Shown piece after piece: positions 36,444-43,259 of a stretch of 64,000 bases of DNA (its first letter is position 1; each line of letters starts with the position of its first letter). Below the pieces are notes generated by a model. That model worked only from the letters and a program-made list of their open reading frames with translations. It did not search any database and had not been told where the DNA came from. The stretch is from Sphingobium ummariense RL-3 (GTDB lineage Bacteria; Pseudomonadota; Alphaproteobacteria; Sphingomonadales; Sphingomonadaceae). The translations under genes were made by a program, and so were the position numbers. The DNA is taken from assembly GCF_000447205.1 (NCBI RefSeq), contig NZ_AUWY01000091.1, positions 1-64,000 of the forward strand. Direction: 5' to 3'.

Positions 36444-37874
36444 ATGTGGACGGCCGGACGGCGGGGCGCGGCCTTGGCGCTCCTCATGATGACCGGCGCG
36501 CACGCGCAATCCCCAGGCACCAGCCCCGAAGCCTGTCCGGCAGCGACGCCCGCCAACCCGATCGCCGAAGCCTCCGCCGCCGAGCGCGCTCGGGAGATGA
36601 AGTTGCTGGGAATCGCCGCGATGCAGCCTCCCGTCAGCGCCTTCGAACCCGACAAGCCGTGCAACGCCAATTATGACGAGGCCCGCGCCAATCCCTATCC
36701 CGCGCTGCCGCCGCTGCTGAAGATGCAGAACGGCGCCGGGGTGACACGGGCCACCTGGCCGCAGCGCCGCGCGGAGATCAAGGCGCTGTTCGACGACCAG
36801 GTCTATGGCCGCTATCCGGCGCATATCCCCAAGGTCAGCTGGAGAGTAACCGGTACGGAACGCCAGACAGTGGCAGGGGTCGAAGCCATCGTGAAGCACG
36901 TCACCGGCCATGTCGACAACTCCGCCTATCCGGCGATCACGGTCGATATCCAGCTCGATGTGGTCACCCCGGCGGCGGCCCAGGGTCGGCGCGTGCCCGT
37001 GATCATCGGCGGCGGGTCGGTCCGGCCGCGGCCGACATTCGCCCGCCCAGCGCCCGCGCCCGGTCAGGTCACCCATCTGCTGGCGGCCCCCGCCGATCCG
37101 CCCGACAGCGCCCAGCTGCTGCTGGAGAAGGGCTGGGGCTTCGTCTGGATGAACACCACGGACATCCAGGCGGACAATGGCGCCGGTCTGGACAAGGGGA
37201 TCATCGGCCTTGTCAACAAGGGCAAGCCGCGCTCGCTGACCGACTGGGGCGTGCTGCGCGCCTGGGCATGGGCGCAGGCGCGCGCGGTGGACTATCTCGT
37301 CACTGACAGGGACGTCGATCCGCGCAGGATCGGCACCTTCGGCCATTCGCGCGGAGGCAAGGCGGCGCTGGTCGCGATGGCGGACGACCCGCGGATCGCC
37401 ATCGGCTTCATCAGCAGTTCGGGCGCGGGCGGCGCCAACCTCTATCGCCGCAACTATGGCGAAACCGTCGCCAACCTCGCCGCCCCGAACGAGTTTCACT
37501 GGTTCGCGGGCAATTTCCTGAAATATGCGGCGGTCGGCCATTCGCCTGACGAGCTGCCGGTCGACAGCCACCAGTTTATCGCGCTGGTGGCGCCCCGCCC
37601 CATATTCATCGGCGGCGGCGCGCTGCTGACGGAGCCGGAATATATGCCTGGAGACGCCTGGCAGGATGCGCAGGGGATGTTCATGGCGGCATCGGCCGCC
37701 AGCCCGGCATGGGAATTGCTCGGCCGGAAGGGGCTGGGCACCGCTACCTTCCCGCCGATGAAGACTTTGGTCGACGATGGCGATATCGCTTTCCGCCAGC
37801 ATGAATGGGGGCATACGCCCGCGCCGAACTGGCCCTATTTCATCGCGTTCGCGTCCCGCTATTTCGACAGGTGA
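36444..37874 (+). CDS. secreted CE15-like (glucuronoyl) esterase
   Basis: Exported alpha/beta-hydrolase of 476 residues. A signal peptide (GAALALLMMTGAHAQS) begins it. The nucleophile is Ser near 302 in GTFGHSRGGKAAL, the GxSRxGK pattern typical of bacterial CE15 glucuronoyl esterases. The catalytic His is near 453 in HEWGHTPAPNWPYF. CE15 enzymes split the ester between glucuronoxylan and lignin. ATG 36444 has GGGAGG 7 nt upstream; ATG 36438 is too close to it. It heads an operon with two Nif3-like genes and a second esterase. Substrate is inference. Confidence 0.78.
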   Translation: MWTAGRRGAALALLMMTGAHAQSPGTSPEACPAATPANPIAEASAAERAREMKLLGIAAMQPPVSAFEPDKPCNANYDEARANPYPALPPLLKMQNGAGVTRATWPQRRAEIKALFDDQVYGRYPAHIPKVSWRVTGTERQTVAGVEAIVKHVTGHVDNSAYPAITVDIQLDVVTPAAAQGRRVPVIIGGGSVRPRPTFARPAPAPGQVTHLLAAPADPPDSAQLLLEKGWGFVWMNTTDIQADNGAGLDKGIIGLVNKGKPRSLTDWGVLRAWAWAQARAVDYLVTDRDVDPRRIGTFGHSRGGKAALVAMADDPRIAIGFISSSGAGGANLYRRNYGETVANLAAPNEFHWFAGNFLKYAAVGHSPDELPVDSHQFIALVAPRPIFIGGGALLTEPEYMPGDAWQDAQGMFMAASAASPAWELLGRKGLGTATFPPMKTLVDDGDIAFRQHEWGHTPAPNWPYFIAFASRYFDR

Positions 37875-37879
37875 AGCCC

Positions 37880-38794
37880 ATGAAGGATCTGACTTTCTCC
37901 CGCCGCGGCCTGCTGGCGGGCGGTGCGGCTGCCGGGATGATCGCCGGCAGCTCCGCCTTCGCCGCGTCCGGGCTGACCGCCGGCGCGGTGATCGAGCGGA
38001 TGAAGCAGCATGTCGGCGGGCCGTGGCGCGAGGGCGGGGTCGACGGCTATAAATCGGGTTCGGCGGACACCGTGGTCACCGGCATCGTAACGACGATGAT
38101 GGCGACCTTCGACGCGCTGAAGGCCGCGGCGCGACAGGGCCTCAACCTCGTCTTCACGCACGAGTCCACCTACTGGTCGCACCAGGACACGCTGACCTAT
38201 ATCCAGGACGACCCGCTCTACCATCGCAAGCGCGATTTCCTGGCCGCGCACAACATGGTCTCCTATCACCTCCACGATCACTGGCACGCGTTGCGGCCGA
38301 TCGACGGGATCAACCTCGGCACCATGCAGCTGATGGGCTGGTCGCGCTACATGCATGCCGACAACCAGCGGATGTTCACCATCCCGCAGACCACCCTGAT
38401 GGCGCTCGCCCGGGAGTTTCAGCGGCGGATGGGCAACCGCACTCTTCGCATCATCGGCGATCCGGCGCTGCCGGTGTCGGTCGTCTATGAAAGCTGGGGC
38501 AATTGCTCGGCCTTCCCCGGCATCGATTTCCTGGAAAGCGAGGCCGACGTGCTGGTGATCGGCGAGACGCAGGACTGGGACCTGATCGCCTATGCGCGCG
38601 ATGCGGTAGCCTCCGGCCGGAAAAAGGCGCTGATCGTGCTGGGCCATGTGCTGTCGGAGCAATGGGGGATGAAGGCCTGCGCCGAATGGCTGAAGGGCTT
38701 TGTCACCGAAGTGCCCGTCCGCTATGTGCCGATCATCGAGCCCTATTGGAACATCGACCGGCCGGTGTTCGAAATCGACACGAGACTCGCCTGA
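37880..38794 (+). CDS. Tat-exported Nif3-like protein (ligands intact)
   Basis: A 304-residue Nif3/NGG1p-interacting-factor-like protein. The N-terminus carries a Tat signal, SRRGLLAGGAAAGMIAG, unusual for a family normally cytoplasmic. The expected metal-site positions are kept: LVFTHESTYW (near 90), SYHLHDHWHA (near 130) and LGHVLSEQWG (near 255). TVVTGIVTTMMATFDALKAA near 55 is the Nif3-type opening after the signal. It begins 5 bp after the esterase stop and overlaps the next gene by TGATG. The family binds two metals; no catalytic role is settled. Confidence 0.72.
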   Translation: MKDLTFSRRGLLAGGAAAGMIAGSSAFAASGLTAGAVIERMKQHVGGPWREGGVDGYKSGSADTVVTGIVTTMMATFDALKAAARQGLNLVFTHESTYWSHQDTLTYIQDDPLYHRKRDFLAAHNMVSYHLHDHWHALRPIDGINLGTMQLMGWSRYMHADNQRMFTIPQTTLMALAREFQRRMGNRTLRIIGDPALPVSVVYESWGNCSAFPGIDFLESEADVLVIGETQDWDLIAYARDAVASGRKKALIVLGHVLSEQWGMKACAEWLKGFVTEVPVRYVPIIEPYWNIDRPVFEIDTRLA

Positions 38795-39669
38795 TGCTCC
38801 AGCCTCCCGCTAGCCCCGCGGCTGCCGCCTCGCCTTTCCAGCCCCGTCCTGCAGGCCCGCCTACCGCGCTCCAGATCGTCGATCGCATCCTGGCGCAGGG
38901 TGATGTCGCGGCGCGGCCGAAGACGGTCGACCGGATCGTCGCCGGCGATCCGACCACCATCGTCAAGGGCATCGCGACGATGGCCATCGCGTCGATGGAG
39001 GGGCTTCGCGCGGCATCGGAGGCGGGGTGCAACCTTGTCGTCGCCTATGACGGGCCGTTCTGGTCGGAAACCGACAATCTGGAGCGCGCGACCGCCTATC
39101 CCGGCTTCCAGGCGAAGCGCGACTTCCTGCGCGCGCATGACATGGTGGTGTTCCACTTCCGGGACCATTTCCGCGACCGCGTGCCCGACGGCATTTCGGT
39201 CGGCATGGCGCGGGCGCTCGACTGGGAATCCCGACGCGCGCCGGGCGGGGACATCGACCGCTTCCTGCTGTCACCCACCACATTGCTGGGGCTCGCGCGC
39301 GAGCTGGCCGAGAAGCTGGACGACCGCACCCTGCGCGTGGTCGGCGATCCGAAGCTCCCAGTCTCCCGCGTCGCTGCAAGCTGGGGCAATGCCGCCCAGC
39401 TGCCCACGATCAAGCTGCTCAACAGCGACGTGGACGTCGTCATATGCGGCTATACGCGCGAATGGGAAGCGGTCGAATATGCGCAGGACATGATCGCGAC
39501 CGGCCTCAGGAAAGGGCTGATCCTGCTCGGCCAGGCCAAGTCGGTCGAAGGGGGAATGCGCTATTGCGCCGAATGGCTGAAAGGCTTCGTGCCCGAAGTG
39601 CCGGTGACATTCTTCGCGCAGCCCGAACCCTATTGGACGCTGAAGCCCATGGGCGCGGGAAAAGCATGA
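38794..39669 (+). CDS. Nif3-like paralogue with lost metal ligands
   Basis: A 291-residue paralogue of the preceding gene. Shared blocks are TTIVKGIATMAIASMEGLRAAS, FWSETDNLERATAYPGFQAK and GMRYCAEWLKGFVPEVP. The metal-binding positions are altered: THE becomes AYD (VVAYDGPFW), and GHVLSE becomes GQAKSV, while HFRDHFRD is kept. It lacks an obvious signal peptide; the first 35 residues are Pro/Ala-rich. It is translationally coupled on both sides (TGATG before, ATGA after). It may be a non-catalytic partner of the first paralogue. Confidence 0.7.
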   Translation: MLQPPASPAAAASPFQPRPAGPPTALQIVDRILAQGDVAARPKTVDRIVAGDPTTIVKGIATMAIASMEGLRAASEAGCNLVVAYDGPFWSETDNLERATAYPGFQAKRDFLRAHDMVVFHFRDHFRDRVPDGISVGMARALDWESRRAPGGDIDRFLLSPTTLLGLARELAEKLDDRTLRVVGDPKLPVSRVAASWGNAAQLPTIKLLNSDVDVVICGYTREWEAVEYAQDMIATGLRKGLILLGQAKSVEGGMRYCAEWLKGFVPEVPVTFFAQPEPYWTLKPMGAGKA

Positions 39670-41036
39670 TGGCGAGGCGGGGAATGAAGATGAGACATGC
39701 CGTAACCGGCGCAATCGCGCTGATGCTGGCCGCCACCGCCCCGGCGCAGACGCCACCAGCCGCACCGCGCCCCGCCGTAGGCAGCTTCAACCCGGCCGTC
39801 ACCTTCGAGCCATTCCATCGCAATGGCATCTATGCCGTGGGAGAAAGAGTCGGCTGGACGCTGCGCGTGCCGCTGGGCCTTGGCCCCCAGCGTTTCGGCT
39901 ATGAGATCCGGGAGAACAACAGCACGGTGATCGCCAGCGGCACCATCGACCTGAAGGGCGGCGTCGGCACGATCGAAACAAGACTGGATCGGCCGGGAAT
40001 GCTGCGGATGCAGTTGACCCCGCTGACCGACGGACCGGAGCCCATCGACATCGCGCAGCTGACGCCGCAGGAGCGCGACCGGCTCGCCGTAGCCGCAGCG
40101 GTCGCGCCGCTGTCGCTCAAGCCCGCGGCCGCGCGTCCGGCCGATTTCGACGCCTTCTGGGCAGGCAAGCTGGCGCAACTCAGGAAGGTGCCGATCAACC
40201 CGGTGCTGGAGCCGACCGCGACCACCGAGTCCGGCGTCGAACTGTCGACAGTGACGCTGGACAGCCTCGGCAGCCATGTCCGCGGCTATCTCGCCAAGCC
40301 GACAAAGCCGGGCAGATATCCGGCGCTGGTGATCTTCCAATATGCCGGCGTCTATCCGCTCGTGCCCGAGACATCGACCGCGCGCGCGGCCGAGGGCTGG
40401 CTGGCGTTCAACGTCGATTCGCACGACATGGCGCCGACCGAGGCCACGGCGCCGCGCGACTATGCCAGGATCGGAGCGGAAAGCCGCGAGACCTCCTATT
40501 TTCTCAACATGTATCTCCGCGACACGCGCGCGCTCGACTATATCCGCAGCCGCCCCGACTGGGACGGCAAGACGATCGTGCTGATGGGTACCAGCATGGG
40601 CGGGCAGCAGAGCCTCGCGACCGCTGGCCTCAATCCCGACCATGTGACGGCGGTACTGATCAACGTTCCCTCCGGCGCGCTCACCAATGGCGATCTGTAC
40701 GGGGCCAAGGCGGGCTATCCGAACTGGAATGTGACCAATCCGGCAATCGCGAATACCGCGCTCTATTTCGACACCGTGAACTTCGCTTCGAGGATCCAGG
40801 CGCCGGTGCTGGCGGGTGTCGGCTTTCTTGATGAGACGTCGCCGCCCGTCGGGATCTTCACCGCTCTCGCGCAGATCCCGGGAGCCAAGGAGCCGGTGCC
40901 GATGGTGGAGAGCGACCACAACCACATCACGCCGCAGAAGGAAGGCGATTACTACCGCCGTTCGCGCGAGGTGCTGGACGAGATCAAGCGCACCGGCCGC
41001 TTCGTACCGCGACGCGATTGGGCGGGATCTGAATAG
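39666..41036 (+). CDS. secreted acetyl-xylan-esterase-like (CE7/AXE1) hydrolase
   Basis: Exported alpha/beta-hydrolase of 456 residues with a signal peptide (HAVTGAIALMLAATAPAQT). A beta-rich N-terminal domain (about 40-150) precedes the CE7-like core: RPADFDAFWAGKLAQL, the oxyanion region LVIFQYAGVYPL, nucleophile Ser near 310 in MGTSMGGQQSL, and the terminal His in VESDHNHI. The family deacetylates xylan or cephalosporin-type substrates. ATG 39666 overlaps the previous stop (ATGA); ATG 39669 or 39684 are alternatives. It is the last gene of the four-gene operon. Confidence 0.78.
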   Translation: MMARRGMKMRHAVTGAIALMLAATAPAQTPPAAPRPAVGSFNPAVTFEPFHRNGIYAVGERVGWTLRVPLGLGPQRFGYEIRENNSTVIASGTIDLKGGVGTIETRLDRPGMLRMQLTPLTDGPEPIDIAQLTPQERDRLAVAAAVAPLSLKPAAARPADFDAFWAGKLAQLRKVPINPVLEPTATTESGVELSTVTLDSLGSHVRGYLAKPTKPGRYPALVIFQYAGVYPLVPETSTARAAEGWLAFNVDSHDMAPTEATAPRDYARIGAESRETSYFLNMYLRDTRALDYIRSRPDWDGKTIVLMGTSMGGQQSLATAGLNPDHVTAVLINVPSGALTNGDLYGAKAGYPNWNVTNPAIANTALYFDTVNFASRIQAPVLAGVGFLDETSPPVGIFTALAQIPGAKEPVPMVESDHNHITPQKEGDYYRRSREVLDEIKRTGRFVPRRDWAGSE

Positions 41037-41156
41037 AAGCCCCCCGGAATAGCTTGCTCGCGCCTTCACTCATCAAGGCCGTAAGGGATTGGCGGGCGCG
41101 CTTCACGGCAGCCTTCCGATCCGCCAGCCCGCGCCCATTACCCGTGAGTGCGTGCC

Positions 41157-41879
41157 CTAGTCGGCGGCCTTTTCCTGGGCCTTGGTCGGGCCGCCCATGG
41201 CGACGGGCGGCTTGGTGTTCATCGCCACCAGATAATCCGGGCCGGCGACGAACGGGATCGGGTTGATCGCCTGACCATCGACCCGCACCTCATAATGCAG
41301 GTGGCTGCCGGTGGAGCGACCGGTCGAGCCCATCAGGCCGATCACCTGGCCACGATGGACATAGCTGTTGGGTGCGACGAGCAGCTTCGACATATGGCCG
41401 TAGCGCGTTTCCATGCCGCTGCCGTGCGAGATCTGGACGAGGTTGCCATAGCCGCTGGCCCAACCGGACCGGCTGACGATGCCGTCGGCAGTGGCATAGA
41501 TCGGCGTACCCATCGGACCGGGGATATCGATGCCCTTGTGCATGCGGGCCCCCCCATTGAACGGGTCGGAGCGAACGCCGAAGTTCGAAGTCAGGGACAG
41601 CTTCTCAACGGGACGACCGGAGGGAATATAGGCGGCGGACTTGGCCTGGCCATCCATGCGCTGGAGGCTGGCGAACAGCGTCGAAAAGCCGACGTCAGCC
41701 GGGCCCAGCGGGCTGGTGTTGATTTCCGACGCATCGCCATAGGGATCATCGTCCGTGCCGGCCTGAGCGGGGGCGGCCGCGCACAACGCGCTCGCTATCG
41801 CTGCCCCTCCCAGAAACTTCACGGCCTTTGCGGCACCATGGAACCAACGCGCATCACGAATATTTTTAGAAATAACCAT
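41157..41879 (-). CDS. exported M23-family metallopeptidase (LytM/NlpD type)
   Basis: A 240-residue periplasmic protein with a signal peptide ending APAQAG. The M23 core has the zinc ligands in MHKGIDIPG (near 130) and SHLHYEVRVDGQAINP (near 200). YGNLVQISHGSGMETRYGHM lies between them, so the catalytic residues look complete. It should cleave peptidoglycan stem peptides. The 5' leader carries a hairpin at 41899-41921. It is preceded by 120 bp (41037-41156) without features downstream and by a DUF455 gene upstream. Confidence 0.88.
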   Translation of the reverse strand: MVISKNIRDARWFHGAAKAVKFLGGAAIASALCAAAPAQAGTDDDPYGDASEINTSPLGPADVGFSTLFASLQRMDGQAKSAAYIPSGRPVEKLSLTSNFGVRSDPFNGGARMHKGIDIPGPMGTPIYATADGIVSRSGWASGYGNLVQISHGSGMETRYGHMSKLLVAPNSYVHRGQVIGLMGSTGRSTGSHLHYEVRVDGQAINPIPFVAGPDYLVAMNTKPPVAMGGPTKAQEKAAD

Positions 41880-41898
41880 GCCGACCCCGACTATATCA

Positions 41899-41921
41899 CC
41901 GAAGGTCTTTTGACCTTTCGG
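41899..41921 (-). promoter_or_regulatory. hairpin in the leader of the M23 peptidase gene
   Basis: CCGAAGGTC-TTTT-GACCTTTCGG forms a 9-bp stem with one bulged base, 20 bp before the start codon on the minus strand. It could be an attenuator or an RNA-stability element. It might also be the end of the upstream transcript; a U-run after the stem is absent. Confidence 0.35.
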
Positions 41922-41988
41922 CGCTCCCCGTGTTCATACCGATGATCCGTGGATCAAACCCCGCACCCGGAAGACTGCAAATCCGCGC

Positions 41989-42798
41989 TCATGTTGCAAG
42001 CGCGACATAGAAGTCACACGTCAAACCGGCCTGCCGACGCGCCGAGTCGTTGAATGGAGGTTTCAGACTTCCCCGGAAATGGCGTTTCACAAGCTTTTGG
42101 TAATGTTTGGCCGGGTCGAGCCCCATTCGGTTCGTCGCCCGCTTGAACCAGATCGTCCCCGCTGCGACATGACGAATCTCATCGGTCATGATTCGCCGCA
42201 GCATACGGGCGGAGGTTGGGTCGCCTGCCGCCTCGAACCGCTGCACCGTGACCGGCGTGATATCGAGCGCGCGCGCCTCCAGCACCATCGGCACGATGGC
42301 CAGCCGAGCGAGCGCGTTACTGTCCGTCTCGCTGGCCGCCTCCCACAGCCCGTCATGCGCAGGCAGCGCGCCGTAACGGCTCCCCATCTGCCGTAATCGC
42401 CGGTCGAGCAGGGCGAAATGCATCGCCTCCTCCGCGCCCACGCGCATCCAGTCATCGACGAAGGCGGGCGGAAACTCCCCGCCGAAACGGCCGATCAGAT
42501 CGAAGGCGAGATCGATCGCAACGAACTCGATATGCGCCAGGGCATGCAGCATAGCGACGCGCGCCCTTTCCGAGCCGATCCTGCCGCGCTTGGGCATGCG
42601 ATTGGGCGGCAGCAGCTGCGGCGCGTCGGGACGCGCCGGACGATCGGGCATGACCGTATCGAACCGATGCGCCAGCCTGCCCTGCCGCCAGGCACGCGCC
42701 ACCGCCCGGGCAGCCATTAGCTTCGCGTGCGGATCCGGCGTCAGGAGCACCCGGGCGCAGGCTGCGCCTACCGAATCTGTGGCATCAGGCAGGATCAA
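41989..42798 (-). CDS. DUF455 ferritin-like protein
   Basis: A 269-residue member of the DUF455 group, related to ferritin-like and MiaE-type di-iron enzymes. Likely metal ligands occur in HALAHIEFVAIDLAFD (Glu and His near 88), GAEEAMHFALL (near 120), VLEARALDITP (near 170) and IMTDEIRHVAAG (near 203). The spacing is that of a four-helix di-iron bundle. Stop/start overlap with bcp (4 bp) shows one operon, glnE-bcp-DUF455. Function unknown; a hydroxylase or tRNA-modification activity is possible. Confidence 0.83.
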   Translation of the reverse strand: MILPDATDSVGAACARVLLTPDPHAKLMAARAVARAWRQGRLAHRFDTVMPDRPARPDAPQLLPPNRMPKRGRIGSERARVAMLHALAHIEFVAIDLAFDLIGRFGGEFPPAFVDDWMRVGAEEAMHFALLDRRLRQMGSRYGALPAHDGLWEAASETDSNALARLAIVPMVLEARALDITPVTVQRFEAAGDPTSARMLRRIMTDEIRHVAAGTIWFKRATNRMGLDPAKHYQKLVKRHFRGSLKPPFNDSARRQAGLTCDFYVALAT

Positions 42799-43259
42799 AG
42801 CGCCTTCGCCGCCTCCAGCACCTCTTCCGCATGGCCCTTGACCTTCACCTTGGGCCAGACGCGCAAGATCGTGCCGTCCGCGCCAATCAGAAACGTCGCC
42901 CGCTCGATCCCCATATATTTGCGACCATAGAGCGACTTCTCGACCCAGGTGCCGAACGCTTCGCAGGCCACTCCCTCCTCGTCTGAAGCCAGCACTACGC
43001 CCAGGGCATATTTTTCGGCGAACTTCTTCAGCTTTGCCGGCTTGTCCTTCGACACGCCGACCACCGGCACACCGATCACGGCGAAGTCCGCAGCGAGCGA
43101 CGTGAAATCCTTCGCCTCGCTGGTGCAGCCGGGCGTGTCCGCCTTAGGATAAAAATAGACTACCAGCGGCTTGCCCCGGTAGCGTTCCAGAGTGAACGTG
43201 GCCCCCTCCGCATCCTTCAGCACCCCGGCGGGCACGGTTGCGCCTTGCTCCAGCATCAT
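42795..43259 (-). CDS. bcp: thioredoxin-dependent peroxiredoxin (BCP/PrxQ)
   Basis: Peroxiredoxin of 154 residues. The peroxidatic Cys is in PKADTPGCTSEAKDF (near 45), and a second Cys in GVACEAFG (near 95) may resolve it. The family fold is recognisable from LVVYFYPKAD to GIERATFLIGADG. It reduces hydrogen and organic peroxides with thioredoxin. The start ATG at 43259 overlaps the glnE stop (ATGA). Confidence 0.92.
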   Translation of the reverse strand: MMLEQGATVPAGVLKDAEGATFTLERYRGKPLVVYFYPKADTPGCTSEAKDFTSLAADFAVIGVPVVGVSKDKPAKLKKFAEKYALGVVLASDEEGVACEAFGTWVEKSLYGRKYMGIERATFLIGADGTILRVWPKVKVKGHAEEVLEAAKAL

